A stretch of DNA of 64,000 nt from Adiantum capillus-veneris (GCA_014529385.2 CM043957.1:84757881-84821880); one strand, 5' to 3'; shown: positions 1 through 13,286, counted from the stretch's first letter. Program-made: numbers and translations. Notes: generated by a model from the letters alone, not told the origin.

Positions 1-1930
1 GTCACCTCTTGGGTCAAAAGCTAGATCAAAATATCCTACATCATAGGGTAACATCAGATCCCATATAGCATCAGGTATTAGTAGATACTGCCATATCCCA
101 TGTGCAACTAGCTCATCCAATTGTCGATCATCAATCACATGTAAAAGCATTGGTAGTGCACCCTCACTCTCAGTAGTGTTGGAATCCCAATCATGCATAT
201 CCGAATACCTCAAGTCTGTGACAAAACTCCTTTTATTAGGCTCGCAAGATGCATCAGAGAACAATTCTCCAACTTGTAGAGGCTCAAAATCAAGTAGAGC
301 ATCATCCAACAACTTCATAAGGTCATCATCAGCTGCATCTGAATAAACTTGCTCATGAATGAATCTAGATTTATTGGTATCCTTAACATCTATATTTGAA
401 AATCCTTCCAAAGATTTGTCCAATAAGCACATAAGATCTAGGTTCACTGCTTTAGAAGGTTCCTCCTTCCTACACATCTCAAGATGTAAATTAAGATTCC
501 GAAAAATGACATGCATACTAAACACATATGCTATAAACTGCTTTTCAAGTCTTTAACCCTTATCCAAATATCTTTGCACTCCTGTAGCACAAAGTTCATC
601 ATGCACATTGAAAATTTCATCTATTGCCCTGTCTGTATCATTGGCACAATGAAACCGATCATATTCAACACCAAGATATTGCACTTCGCTATGCACCCTC
701 TCTAAATCGGCATCATCAAGTTCATGATCATTCTGCCATAGTATGGACCCTATGTCACAAAATCTTGATAAATAAGAAGTTTGATACCCCTCTAAATCAT
801 CAGAAAATTCAGGATCATTTTGCCACATTGATAGCTCTGAATCACAGAAACTTGTCAAAGAAGGAGTCTGCACCCCCTCTCAATCATCATCATCACATTC
901 AAGATCAATTTTTCACTTTGGTAGCTCGACGTCACAACAACTTGTCAACGAAGGAGTCTGCACCCCCTCTAAATCAATATTTTAATATCTTCAAACACAT
1001 ACTTTTGCTTAACCAAGTCCTCAAAATCTAGTACATCCAAATTTGGAAAATCCGGTATACCCAAATCCATGGTCTTCCTGCTCTCAATTGCAGCCTTGCT
1101 TTGACCTATAACATCTCTATCATCAATCAACTCTATGGTAGAATCTGTACCAAAAACAAATCTCTAATTCTAAGTCAATAGCAAAAGTATCATTTGTAAT
1201 CAAATCTTCATGCATGTCTACTTGAATATGGTTGCACTCATTCACCTCCACAATGTTTTCCTGAGATTTAGCCAATTCGTTGTTTTGATCCTTTGATTTC
1301 TTTTCCTCATGTACTACATGTATAAGTTCTTTGAAAAATTCACCCTGTGTATCTTGAGGTTGTAGAGCCTCACCCTCAAAGACACAGATTCAACTATATC
1401 TTCATCATTACCTTGTAAGAAGGTAGCATCTTGTACAATACACTCATCAATCACAGCTTCTAATTTTGATTGTACTTGTCCTCGAATATTTGAGTAGTTT
1501 GGTAGACTTGGACTCTATTTATGATAGCTTGCAAATTCTCATAACTTAGTTGTGAAATAGCTTCTTTGAAGTATTTCCAGTTGTCATTGCAGGCTTTGGT
1601 AACCTCTTGAATCTGCTCCTTCAAATGTGAACTCACTAACTGCTCAAAGGATCTAATCATTAACTCTTCTAGTATCCCTCTTAACTTGGCTTCCAACTCA
1701 TAGCACTCTAGGTAGCCCTCTGGATCATAACCATTGAAGACACACCTCTTGTCGTATACAGCATCTAAAGTTGCATCCAAAGCCTCATTCATTTTATTCT
1801 TCTTCTTCACGGTCTCCATTTCAAGGAGAGATCCTTGAACTGTTGACTTATCATCAAAAACATTTGCACTTAACTCTTCCATAACCATCATCATCTGCTC
1901 TAAATTCTCAATCCTTATCTCCAACCCCGT
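1..1930 (-). pseudogene. Decayed coding sequence of unknown family (runs off left edge)
   Basis: I do not recognise this gene. Reading the minus strand from about 1924 to the window edge gives nearly continuous coding-like sequence, rich in Asp/Glu and Leu, interrupted by a few stops (near 880 and at 553-555) and by frame changes near 1480, 1380, 1150 and 965. The first part (1924-1460, about 154 codons) has a heptad-like hydrophobic pattern suggesting a coiled coil. It has no in-frame ATG near its beginning, so the true start or an upstream exon is not visible. The middle carries three copies of a 30-residue repeat. The last part (552-1) is fully open to the edge. No transposon domain (RT, integrase, transposase) is visible. 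It could be a decayed host gene, a multi-exon gene whose introns I misread as frame changes, or an accessory gene of an unrecognised element. Confidence 0.4.
700..975 (-). repeat. Three ~90-bp tandem repeats inside the minus-strand coding relic
   Basis: On the plus strand the phrase GGAGTCTGCACCCCCTCT occurs at about 954-971 and 864-881, with a diverged version near 776-792, so the period is about 87-90 bp. On the minus strand each unit encodes a 30-residue block of the pattern D-L-E-G-x-Q-T-x-x-L-(T/S)-x-x-C-D followed by W-Q-N-D in two copies. Multiples of three in the period indicate that the array grew while the frame was coding. Confidence 0.55.
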
Positions 1931-2598
1931 CTTGGTTTCACATCGAGTTCACCAAGAATGTCGAGGGATATGTGTTTGAAACATGAGCCGAGTAGAAGCA
2001 AGGCCTCTGGCTATGAGAGGTGTGAAAGAGAGAGAACAGTAGACACTGTAAGATCTAATAATCACCGTAACCATCAATAAATTGTGTTAAAACTTTGAGT
2101 ACAACTTAATCCTTAGCCAAGATGCAGGCTGTTAATAGCACCATCACTTGAATCATCCGATAATTAGGATTTTACGTTCCCGTTTTACAAGATTGATCCA
2201 GCCATTAATGACATCGAGACTTAACAAGATGATTAACCAATCTTAAGATGATGTGACGATGATGGAAATTTTCTCCATGATGCACTGTTTTTCCTTCAAT
2301 TCCCCTTGAGACATTAGCAGCTTTCTCCCTACAACGTTCTCTGATTAACTAATATTGTCATCCTCATGCTTAATTAAGAGAAAGATCGAGAGAGATCAGT
2401 GAAAATTCCCCGTCCTCCTTGTTCTACACCTCATTCATGTAGCTGCTCTACTCCTTCAATTTCTTTTAAGGGATCTCTCAAGCTTGCTGAAAGCTTAGCT
2501 TCCATAACTCTTGTCATCCTTCTCTACTTGCACCTTTCTTTGCTTAAACTCGTTTCACCATTTCCTTGCCTTTTCAATCATGGGCCGCTCATCTGATG

Positions 2599-2601
<3 letters not shown>
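1931..2601. other. Spacer without recognisable gene
   Basis: AT-rich sequence with stops in all frames. I see no RNA gene, transposon end or conserved motif. It ends at a (GA)n microsatellite. Confidence 0.5.

Positions 2602-2656
<55 letters not shown>
2602..2656. repeat. (AG)n microsatellite
   Basis: Uninterrupted AG dinucleotide run of about 55 bp. Long reading frames of alternating Arg-Glu or Ser-Leu across it are artefacts of the repeat. Confidence 0.97.
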
Positions 2657-2658
<2 letters not shown>

Positions 2659-2700
2659 CTCTTTTACTTGCTTCTTCGACTCCTTGCCCCCTTGCTTATG

Positions 2701-4933
<2,233 letters not shown>

Positions 4934-5507
4934 TGTTAACCCTCACGGCTCACGGACACCCATCACCTACGACGGACGCGTATTATGTATTTGGTAGAGT
5001 CAGGTACCGGGCTTGTCGGACCAATAGGGAAAGGTAGAGTGATCGCCAATGAGAGGCGCACTTTAACTTGGACATTCAAGGGATTAGTTGGTTAAGCATG
5101 GGCGCCCAAGTGTGAATGGGGTGAGCTCCTATAAAAGCCAACTAAACCTAATTTTTACTCATTCTCTCATTTGTGCAATTGAAGAGTGCTCTTGCTCCAT
5201 CTCCATCTTCTTCTTCTTCACCTCCTTGTGTGTGTGTGTGTGAGAGAGAGAGAGAGGGAGAGTGTGTGTGCGATCGAGCATTACGAAGGCACGACGGCGG
5301 CGAAGCGGTTGAGCGCGGCACGACTGCAGCTTCTTCTTCATCGCGGCGAGGAATCCACCACGAAGGCGAGCGTAGAGCGGTGAGTGACACACCCTTTGTT
5401 TTCTTGAGCTTGCTAGTTTAGGCTTGTTGTGTGCTTGGAGCCGTTTGTGGCTCGCATACGGTGTATTGGCAAGTCCCTTGCTTCGACAGTGCGGCAAGGA
5501 GCGCACA
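4934..5507 (+). repeat. 5' LTR of element 1
   Basis: Begins TGTTAACC and ends GCGCACA. It contains a TATA box at 5130-5136, a short TG/GA microsatellite around 5228-5270 and a GTGAGT donor-like site near 5380. Identical to the 3' LTR except for one G/A difference. Confidence 0.95.
5130..5136 (+). promoter_or_regulatory. TATA box of element 1 5' LTR
   Basis: TATAAAA about 196 bp into the LTR, the expected place for the RNA polymerase II promoter that defines the U3/R border. The 3' LTR copy lies at 13496-13502. Confidence 0.7.
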
Positions 5508-5511
5508 TTTT

Positions 5512-5529
5512 TGGCGCCGCTGCCGGGGA
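5512..5529 (+). promoter_or_regulatory. Primer binding site, tRNA-Asp type
   Basis: TGGCGCCGCTGCCGGGGA starts 5 bp after the LTR. From memory this class of site (TGGCGCCGTTGCCGGGGA) pairs with the 3' end of plant tRNA-Asp, as in Athila-like elements. Element 2 has the T version; element 1 differs by one C at the ninth base. Confidence 0.8.
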
Positions 5530-5619
5530 TATGCCCTACACTAAGCTCGGTTAGCACTTTACGCTTCCTTGTGGTGCAATCTCTATCATAGGAAAGGGCA
5601 GGGAAGGAGTGTGTGGAGA

Positions 5620-5905
5620 TTTCTGTTTTTTGCGTTTTCTGCATTTGCTGTCAAGTTTCAATTTCTGCTATTGTCTGCGTTTTTTCAATTTCTGCAATTT
5701 CTGCGTTTTCAAGTTCGGCGTTTTCAATTTCTGCAATTTTTCGCATTTCTGTCAATTTTCTGCAATTTCTGCGTTTTTTCTGCAATTTCTGCAATTTCTG
5801 TCAATTTTCTGCAATTTCTGCGTTTTTTCTGCGTTTTCTGCAATTTCTGTCAATTTTCTGCAATTTCTGCGTTTTTTTCAATTTCTGCGTTTTTCTGCAT
5901 CAACA
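5620..5905 (+). repeat. Tandem TTTCTGCAATTTCTG-type repeats in leader
   Basis: The untranslated leader of element 1 is built from short units made of TTTCTGCAAT, TTTCTGCG and TCAATTTTCTGCAATTTCTG. It is followed by poly(A) runs near 5906-5921 and 5940-5957. Open frames through it encode low-complexity Phe/Cys/Gln/Ile and are artefacts. Confidence 0.85.
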
Positions 5906-6084
5906 AAAAAAAAAAAAAAGTTTTTTATTTTTTCTCTCAAAAAAAAAAAAAAAAAGGAAAAAATCTTCGGAAATTAAAAACGCGAGTGAGCGGGCGGCGA
6001 AATTTTTCGAAAATAAAAAACGTGACTCTAAAAACGTACGGGTTGGTTTGTATAAAAGATAGATCGGGATCGGGATCATTTTCC

Positions 6085-6126
6085 CAAGCCCAAGCCCAAG
6101 CCCAAGCCCAAGCCCAGGCCCAGGCC
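6085..6126 (+). repeat. (CCCAAG)n hexamer repeat in leader
   Basis: About seven copies of a CCCAAG/CCCAGG hexamer in the leader of element 1. It is followed by an AT-rich TATATATA stretch (about 6135-6170) that could act as a secondary promoter, although nothing else supports that. Confidence 0.8.
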
Positions 6127-6501
6127 TCAGTCCTATGATATATACTAGACTCACTCTTATATATATACCCTACTCCCTCAAGAGAGAATGAGAGCATGTG
6201 GGACAAGTCCTCCACTCTCCTCCTTTCTCTTCCCACTTGCACCCTTAGACTTTCTAGTTTGGGCCTAGTTCCCTACTGGAAATTGACAGTTTTAGGGATT
6301 CCGAGGGCATAGAGTGACCAAACGGAGGGCTGTAAAGCACGGCACGACCCTCTGATCGATACGCTCGTTTTGAGCTATCACACGGCCCATTCCACGACAC
6401 GCTCTAAAAAATCTAGCAAAAAAACAAACAAAAAACACGCTAAAAACTAGTCACAAGGCCTCCTAGAGCAGCTTTTTGACACCTTAGGGTATCAAAAGCA
6501 C

Positions 6502-9500
6502 ATGCACTTACGCTCTGGACGAGTGTTAGAACACGAGCATATTGAGGGTGCCTCTGTTCATACGGACACCCATTACCCATCCACGATAAGCTCTAGACCC
6601 TCAGCGGGGACACAAGGTAGCACCACCCAAGACCCTAAAATAGCCGCTAGTGATTCCTCCTGCGACTCAGAAATCATGGAAGCATACCCTACCCAAAACA
6701 CTGAGAGAGAAGGCCATGCACCTCCCGAAGCTCCACAGCCTAATACTAGTATGTTTAGCCGTTTCATGGAAACATTAGGTAGAGCTACTCGCTCGGAACC
6801 TGATGCAAATGAAGCACACGAAGGGGGTGGGGAAGTGGACTCTCCTTTCACATCGCACGTGGACCCCACACCCCCAAAGAGTGTCCATGTGGATATCCTG
6901 CCAACTTCTTACCAAGAAGGCCCTGTTGAGCTGCCTTCTTCAGAAGTTCCCTCTAGAGTACCGTTGGTGACAAGTAAAACCACGGGGAGCAACATTGCTT
7001 CTACCTCACAAGAAACCATTAACACGTCGACTCTAGAAGGATTGTTCATTAATGATCATTGGACATACGACCTCCACACTGAGGTGTTGACGGATCTACA
7101 CTCTGGCCACGCCTACCATGTAGGATGGATAGAGATTGTACAATCCACCTCTACTGCCACGAGCATCGAAGATCAACAGAAAATGATCTGTAATGTTATC
7201 CATGGCATTATTCAATCAGAAAGGCAAAACCGAGGGGTAAATATACTCTCAACTGGCCCCATGAGATTTCTGGATACGAGCAAGGCTCAACAGCCTACTC
7301 TATCACAAATGGAGACTCCTCTAATGAGCCCCATGGACCCATCTTACGTCATTTCACCTGGGGTCTCTATGCAATCTGAGCCTCCGAGCGAAAACTTTAG
7401 CTTCCCTAACTTGGCTCAACCCTCTATCAAGGAAAACACAGTGCTCACTCCAGGGATAAGCCTGACAGAAAATGTACCGATGACATCTACGGTTAGCGCA
7501 GTGCCACTACCTAGTGTCGTAGTACCTAATATTGGGCCTCGACCATATGTGCCTCTAGCCCCTTATGCACACATGGCCCCCACACCTCCAATAGTACCAC
7601 TTGCTTATGCTCCTCGAGTGCCGCTCCCTAGCTCTTATCCGAGTGGACCTATGCCCGATTATGTTCCATATCCTGCATCATCCACACATATACCAAGACC
7701 GGTACCCGTTCCTCTCCCACATATGATTCCAAGAGTACCTCCACCGGCCCTGCCTCCTCACATAGGTGACTTGGCAGCGTTTGCTCAAACCATAGGTCGA
7801 TCTATCGCGGAAAATATGCGTCACGCATCTGATAGAGAGCCTAGAAGTAAGGCAGTACAAATTGCTAAACTCACGCAAAAATTCAATGGGGATGAAGATG
7901 CTAGAAAACACATTGAAGTGTTTGAACAAGTATGTGATTCCTTAGGGGAACGCAACGAACTACATAAGTGCAATGCCTTAAGCTTGACATTAAGTGGGAA
8001 GGCTGGAGATTGGTATAGGACCCTAAGGGTGGACGAGAAAACAATCTACCCTACCCTTCGAAGGTTGTTTCTAAAGGAGTACATACGAGAAGGTGTGCTT
8101 TGGGGTGTAGCATCTCAGCTACAGAAGGCCGAACGTAAGGAAGGAGAGTCAGTAAGGGACTTCATTAGTCGTCTAAAGCACTTAAACTCTCGTTGCCCTG
8201 TAAATGAGCGCTTCAACAATAACCAACTGCTTGATCGATTCATTCGAGGGTTGAGGAATGAAGGAATCTATAATGGACTAGTGATTAGAGGTATCACAAC
8301 CTGGGAAGATGTCACTGCCAATGCAATCCAACTAGAGGACAACTTGATGATAGCACGCATGAGGGTGTCTACTGACACGAGATCCACTAGCTCACAAGCC
8401 ATTGAGTATGAACCCATGACTGCAAAGCCCATTGCCAATGAGCCAAAGGTATTTGAGACATTCTTGACAGACCTCACCAAGGCAATCCAAGAGTCTCTTA
8501 AGGATAATCGACCCCCTCAAAATAGTCACATGTATCCAAGAAGGGAGCAACAATGGTGTTCCATTTGCTTAGGTCCACATAGCACTAGTGAGTGCCCTAC
8601 GTTTAGAGTAAAATTTAATGGAACTTGCAACGCATGTGGTAGGTATGGTCACCAAGCTAAGGATTGTTTAATGATCAAACGTATGATGGCAAATAGACCA
8701 CCTGTAGCCTGGACGGATGCGCCTCGAGCTCCTGTATTGATGCCTACTCCACCTGTTGAGCAACTACCGCAACACATGGTCCCTAGATCTCAAAATGTTG
8801 TACAAGCTACACCGCTACCACCTCCTGTGCTAGGACCGCAGCCCCCGCATCCAAGAGTCGCCCCTATGAACCAAGTGGGTTGCGAGCCATCAAATGCTTA
8901 TGCAGATGGTTGTGAGGAGGAAATAGACACTAGTATTGCCTACGGACTTGATACATTGGAAGAATGTCCTATATACTACATGGAAGATTGTTGGGGACAA
9001 GTCAAGCCGGTTTATCAAGCTGCTGCTCTCGCATCCAGAGGTCAAAATATCAACACCCAGGCTAGGAGGCCACCTCTTCAATGCTACGAGTGTGGTGGAC
9101 CACATCGAGTAGCAGAGTGCCCTATTAGGCTGCAAAAGAATGCTGCACAGATGCAAGTGAATCAAGGGAGCACGTCTGCAATGCCAATACTCACATGTAA
9201 TCGTTGTGGCATAGATCACTTGATTGCCCAATGCCCCTATAACCCAAATGCGCCTAAAATCACACCCCTGAATTTGGTCGAAATTGCTAGTGTGACGTCG
9301 CCAATACCACCCGTCGCACCCGCTTATGCGATTACACGGTCCATGCTTCAAGGGCCAGGACATATCCTCGAAGAGAGAGATACCGCGTCAGTTATCCAAG
9401 CAAAGAAAAAGAAGACACGAAGGAAGAAGTCACAGAATACGGAAAATTCAAAGCCAAGTTCCAAAACAAACATAGGAACAGGAGATGACCCCGTGTATAT

Positions 9501-11682
9501 GAATGACCTCGAAGATGATTCAGATTCAGTCGAGACAATGGAGAGTAGAACCAATACCACAAAGGGAAAGACCGACAAGGAAAACCGTAACATGGAACCA
9601 AATGAAAACCGAATGAGAGAAAACCATAAAGAGCCTCTGAAAACACCACAAGTGTTTCCAAATCCAATCCAAGACCCCCAAGATAAACCGCAGGGGCAAA
9701 AAGGGAAAAATCGTAAAAAGAAGATTGGGACGTACCCAAACCCTGTAGACGAGATTAAGCAGGTGAAACATCTAAGAGGTTTAGTGGAGGAGACTCAAAG
9801 GAAACTAGAACCAGAACCCATGCAGGTCAAAATTCATGACACAGTGTTTCCCACGCAAGTTCATCCACCCCACATGAACCATAGACCGTTAGCCATATCT
9901 AGTATCATCCAAGAAGGGAGTGAGGACGGGACATCAGAAAGTGAGCATACACCTTTCTTGTTGGAAAGGATGTTTAACGAAGGAATACCTGATCCCATTG
10001 AGGAATATGAGATTCCATCCTCACCAGTTCCTAGTCAAGGACCTACACCCTGCAAAACGCCAATGAATGTTGCCAAACTAGTGGACTTCATGTCTTCTGA
10101 GGTCCGAACCACGATCATAGCAAAGCTGTATGGAGATCCTGAGTTATTCCTTGCACTTCGAGCATTCCTTAACGGAGAGCTACGAACGGGATTACCGCAG
10201 TTTGCGCAACCAAATAGGCCTGACTCGATTATGATTGATGAGAAAAATCATGTGCAATCACTTGACTTAGATGGACACAAGTCTGTGATCGAGGTACCCA
10301 TTAACGAATTAGGGCAGTATTTTGAAGGCGACGAGTCTAATGCGACCCTACCCATCACTACCAAGGGATTAACTATAAAGGGAATTCTTGATGGTGGTGC
10401 GGGAGTTAGCATCGTTACAAAAGATTGTTGGGAATCCATGGGAAAACCCCGCCTCAGTGTTACTAACATTGTGGTAAAGATGGCAAATGGTACCATAGCC
10501 AAACCTATGGGGATGCTCAAGGATCTTAAGATCAAAGTTCTAGGACACAAGGTACGACATACGTTCATTGTAATGGATTTCTCTAAACACCTTATGTCAT
10601 ATGAAATGATTTTAGGACGACCATTCATGAGGGAAGCACAAATGGTTCACGATTGGTCTAAAAATCATGTCTATTTGCAATTCCAAGACTCTGTCCTTAG
10701 AGTGGATTTGGTGACTGGTAAGGTACACCCCTTAGGGAGTAAAACCATTATTGATCATCGCTCTGACACCACAGTTCACTCGGCCCCACTACAATATTGT
10801 TACACTTGTAAGAAGGATACAGACATTGGCCAAGATTCTCCTTACATGGATGTGTCACCGGGTATGACGGAATCAGACAACGTAGATTGGGTCCACCTAG
10901 CATCAACCATAGACACTTGGGGAAATAGGGGGACGACCTGGGTAACACCTGAGGGGGATGGAATTCCTATACCCTTAAATATGCTACAAGCAATGCATAT
11001 CGCTTCCGACAAGACTCATCCTAATGTAACGAAGAAAACATACAAGTGGGTCCCTAAAGCTTCTTTAGTGACCATAGCTAGTGCTAAAAAACAGAAGCCT
11101 TGTAAGAAACGTACCACTCGCTCCAAGAAAAGTAAGAAAATGTTGCGATGGATCCCTAAACGACTATTGGAAGCCCAAGGCTACTATCAAGGAAATGATC
11201 AAATCTGGGTGCCAAAACGTAGATTGTGCTCTTACCTAACACCTGACGCAAGTGAGCCCAATCCCGTAGCTCCAAAACGAATCAATGATCGTGGAAAGAA
11301 AAAAATCACAGAATGCTACACACCTAGTCCAGAGCTAGTTTGGGTACCAAAGAAAGAACGATTTGTTCCATCTAGCTCAGGAAGGGGGGAGTCCCATGAA
11401 GATTCTAGCTCCTCATGTAATACATCCATAGAGGTAAAAGCTTCTACACAGTCTCCATCTATAGTAGTGGACCTCCATGAAGCTACAAAAGAATCCACAC
11501 CTCCCAGTGTTCAAGAATCACCTAATGAACCACTTCAAGTTCGATCCTGGGAGAGTACCTTACCACCGTTACAACTTGATGAGGCACCTAGGGTAATAGA
11601 AAACTACTGGCAAAAATCCTCACCTATTACCAACTGGAATAATTGGTTTCAAAGGGTGACAAGCTCATTTCAAACGGTATGA
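6502..11682 (+). CDS. Gag-protease polyprotein of element 1 (1,726 aa, uninterrupted)
   Basis: Encodes the particle protein and a protease-like domain of element 1. The ATG at 6502 opens M-H-L-R-S-G-R, matching the M-N-L-R-S-G-R start of element 2 Gag, which supports this start. Residues 1-450 are Pro/Ser/Thr-rich. Residues about 450-615 are a retrotransposon Gag capsid domain. Four CCHC zinc knuckles start at residues 686, 709, 861 and 899; three have C-x2-C-x3-H-x4-C spacing and the second has the canonical x4. A basic linker follows, then a retropepsin-like domain whose catalytic motif at residue 1297 reads D-G-G-A-G instead of D-S/T-G, with L-G-R-P-F further on. The C-terminus holds four W-(V/I)-P-K motifs at residues 1516, 1550, 1569 and 1614. 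No RT or integrase follows. The frame is intact in a young element, so it is probably expressed. Confidence 0.92.
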   Translation: MHLRSGRVLEHEHIEGASVHTDTHYPSTISSRPSAGTQGSTTQDPKIAASDSSCDSEIMEAYPTQNTEREGHAPPEAPQPNTSMFSRFMETLGRATRSEPDANEAHEGGGEVDSPFTSHVDPTPPKSVHVDILPTSYQEGPVELPSSEVPSRVPLVTSKTTGSNIASTSQETINTSTLEGLFINDHWTYDLHTEVLTDLHSGHAYHVGWIEIVQSTSTATSIEDQQKMICNVIHGIIQSERQNRGVNILSTGPMRFLDTSKAQQPTLSQMETPLMSPMDPSYVISPGVSMQSEPPSENFSFPNLAQPSIKENTVLTPGISLTENVPMTSTVSAVPLPSVVVPNIGPRPYVPLAPYAHMAPTPPIVPLAYAPRVPLPSSYPSGPMPDYVPYPASSTHIPRPVPVPLPHMIPRVPPPALPPHIGDLAAFAQTIGRSIAENMRHASDREPRSKAVQIAKLTQKFNGDEDARKHIEVFEQVCDSLGERNELHKCNALSLTLSGKAGDWYRTLRVDEKTIYPTLRRLFLKEYIREGVLWGVASQLQKAERKEGESVRDFISRLKHLNSRCPVNERFNNNQLLDRFIRGLRNEGIYNGLVIRGITTWEDVTANAIQLEDNLMIARMRVSTDTRSTSSQAIEYEPMTAKPIANEPKVFETFLTDLTKAIQESLKDNRPPQNSHMYPRREQQWCSICLGPHSTSECPTFRVKFNGTCNACGRYGHQAKDCLMIKRMMANRPPVAWTDAPRAPVLMPTPPVEQLPQHMVPRSQNVVQATPLPPPVLGPQPPHPRVAPMNQVGCEPSNAYADGCEEEIDTSIAYGLDTLEECPIYYMEDCWGQVKPVYQAAALASRGQNINTQARRPPLQCYECGGPHRVAECPIRLQKNAAQMQVNQGSTSAMPILTCNRCGIDHLIAQCPYNPNAPKITPLNLVEIASVTSPIPPVAPAYAITRSMLQGPGHILEERDTASVIQAKKKKTRRKKSQNTENSKPSSKTNIGTGDDPVYMNDLEDDSDSVETMESRTNTTKGKTDKENRNMEPNENRMRENHKEPLKTPQVFPNPIQDPQDKPQGQKGKNRKKKIGTYPNPVDEIKQVKHLRGLVEETQRKLEPEPMQVKIHDTVFPTQVHPPHMNHRPLAISSIIQEGSEDGTSESEHTPFLLERMFNEGIPDPIEEYEIPSSPVPSQGPTPCKTPMNVAKLVDFMSSEVRTTIIAKLYGDPELFLALRAFLNGELRTGLPQFAQPNRPDSIMIDEKNHVQSLDLDGHKSVIEVPINELGQYFEGDESNATLPITTKGLTIKGILDGGAGVSIVTKDCWESMGKPRLSVTNIVVKMANGTIAKPMGMLKDLKIKVLGHKVRHTFIVMDFSKHLMSYEMILGRPFMREAQMVHDWSKNHVYLQFQDSVLRVDLVTGKVHPLGSKTIIDHRSDTTVHSAPLQYCYTCKKDTDIGQDSPYMDVSPGMTESDNVDWVHLASTIDTWGNRGTTWVTPEGDGIPIPLNMLQAMHIASDKTHPNVTKKTYKWVPKASLVTIASAKKQKPCKKRTTRSKKSKKMLRWIPKRLLEAQGYYQGNDQIWVPKRRLCSYLTPDASEPNPVAPKRINDRGKKKITECYTPSPELVWVPKKERFVPSSSGRGESHEDSSSSCNTSIEVKASTQSPSIVVDLHEATKESTPPSVQESPNEPLQVRSWESTLPPLQLDEAPRVIENYWQKSSPITNWNNWFQRVTSSFQTV

Positions 11683-11689
11683 TCTACCC

Positions 11690-11703
11690 AAGGAAGGGGG
11701 GAG
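11690..11703 (+). promoter_or_regulatory. Internal polypurine tract of element 1
   Basis: AAGGAAGGGGGGAG lies 8 bp after the ORF stop and is followed by TGTTTGC, so it looks like a PPT/LTR junction even though the real 3' LTR is 1.6 kb away. Related internal tracts follow the pol ORF in elements 2 and 3. Confidence 0.6.
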
Positions 11704-13264
11704 TGTTTGCTGACAGTCATCATTCATTTGTTTCCCTCTCAACCTTTTTCCCTGACCTCTCAATCTCCGATCTTAGGGAATGTACATATAAAGCTTTATA
11801 CTCACAAAAAAAAGAAAAAAAAAAGAGCAAGAGCAATTAGCAAACGAGTATGCACAATAAAAGTCAAAACATTGACTCAGACCTACACATGTCACATCTG
11901 GTACAGTGAAACAGAAACCTATGCCATAAAAAACCTTTGATCCTCATCACTTGAGTGATGGAGGGTAGGTAAGATTAGTACGATAGGAGTGTTTCTGTTT
12001 TAGAGTTGAGTGATTAGAAAAGTTCTCTTTTCCCACTGATGTGCCTCCTAGAGGTATTGTTTGTGTTTCATAGTGTGTACAGGAGCGTATTGCTATTGAT
12101 AGGATTTGGACCTTCATGGAACCTTCAAATCAAGCGCGACCATCGACACAAACAGGTGTTTCTTGTCCATTAGCATTGCCCTTATCTTTTTGCATCCATG
12201 TTTGTCTGCTTTGATTATGATTGGTAGCATAATATTCAGCGCATTGGCTTAGTATCAAACATTTAATTCAATGTAATGTTTTGTCATAATCACTTGTTTA
12301 GGTGTAAAAATCAAGCAGTCCGACTAAGCTAGTTTGACCAAGCTAGGTATTAGAAATCTTCTCTTAATACCATGGGGAATGCCTTCCTAATAAGCAATGG
12401 TTACTTAGGTTCTTAATCCGATTTAGGCAGCATTGTATGAAATGTACTAGGGCTTTCTAGTGGGCTTAACCCTAGTGACCTTTAGCTTAAGTATTATAAA
12501 GGGAGTTTACTAATGTGATGAACCTGGGGAGTGTAACAGTGTTATATGACCTCCCAAAGTTACAAAATTTAAATGCTGAAAATGAACAAACAAAAAATCA
12601 AAGTGCCACAATGTAAAATTTTACGCTGGAAGAGCAATCCTGGCTTGAATTGGTACTTCACTCACATGTATCGCCTATGGTACTAGAGCCCTAGAGGTTC
12701 CCAGTGTGGGCGCTTTTCCTTGAAAAGCAAAAAACCCAAGGCATACAAAATAAGCACACACATCATAATTGAATCACTGTGAAAAGACCTTGGGGGGTCA
12801 AAGAAAAAGTAATCAGTCAGGCGATGATTTCATGAGAAATTCCTTTTATGGTAGCTTAACTACAAGGTTTTCTAGATATAGCCTCTAGTCAGCCCTCGAA
12901 CATGAATACTTGGCTCTCGCGATTAAACAACTTAATTGACCACAAAAAATTAAGAAGCTTACCCATGGTATTAATATTCGATCTCTAGTGCTTTTCGACC
13001 GTCAAATTAGGGACCCCAGACTTGTTTAATTTTTTGCCTTTACATCTGTTTATGCATTTGATTACATTGCAATTTAATGTTCATTGCTAACAAATTGTTT
13101 GAAATTCTTTTACCAATCAATTTTTCTATCTAAAACTGCATATGCTTTTTAAGAGAATGCAATTACTGTGCCAATGTTGTTTGATTTTGCAGTGACTGAA
13201 GAAGGCTAAGGACATTCATCTCAAATGCTCTTCCACCTCGACGAACCAGCTTCAACTCAATAGC
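11704..13264 (+). other. Non-coding 3' region of element 1
   Basis: About 1.56 kb with no significant reading frame and no palindrome cluster. It occupies the position where elements 2 and 3 carry the ORF3 module, so that module may have been lost here. I see no other feature in it. Confidence 0.6.
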
Positions 13265-13278
13265 TTCCGAGGACGGAA
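13265..13278 (+). promoter_or_regulatory. Hairpin 5' of the terminal PPT of element 1
   Basis: TTCCG-AGGA-CGGAA forms a 5-bp stem with a four-base loop, ending 8 bases before the polypurine tract. Hairpins of different sequence stand in the same place in elements 2 and 3. Confidence 0.5.
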
Positions 13279-13286
13279 TCTACATC

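Noticed and set aside
5569-6138. Reading frames of 120-190 codons in the leader of element 1
   Set aside because: Low-complexity translation of TTTCTGCAAT-type tandem repeats and poly(A); they end at no conserved domain and lie in an untranslated leader.
9348-9771. Minus-strand frames rich in hydrophobic residues opposite the element 1 Gag gene
   Set aside because: Shadow of the Lys/Glu-rich plus-strand coding region; no independent start context or motif.
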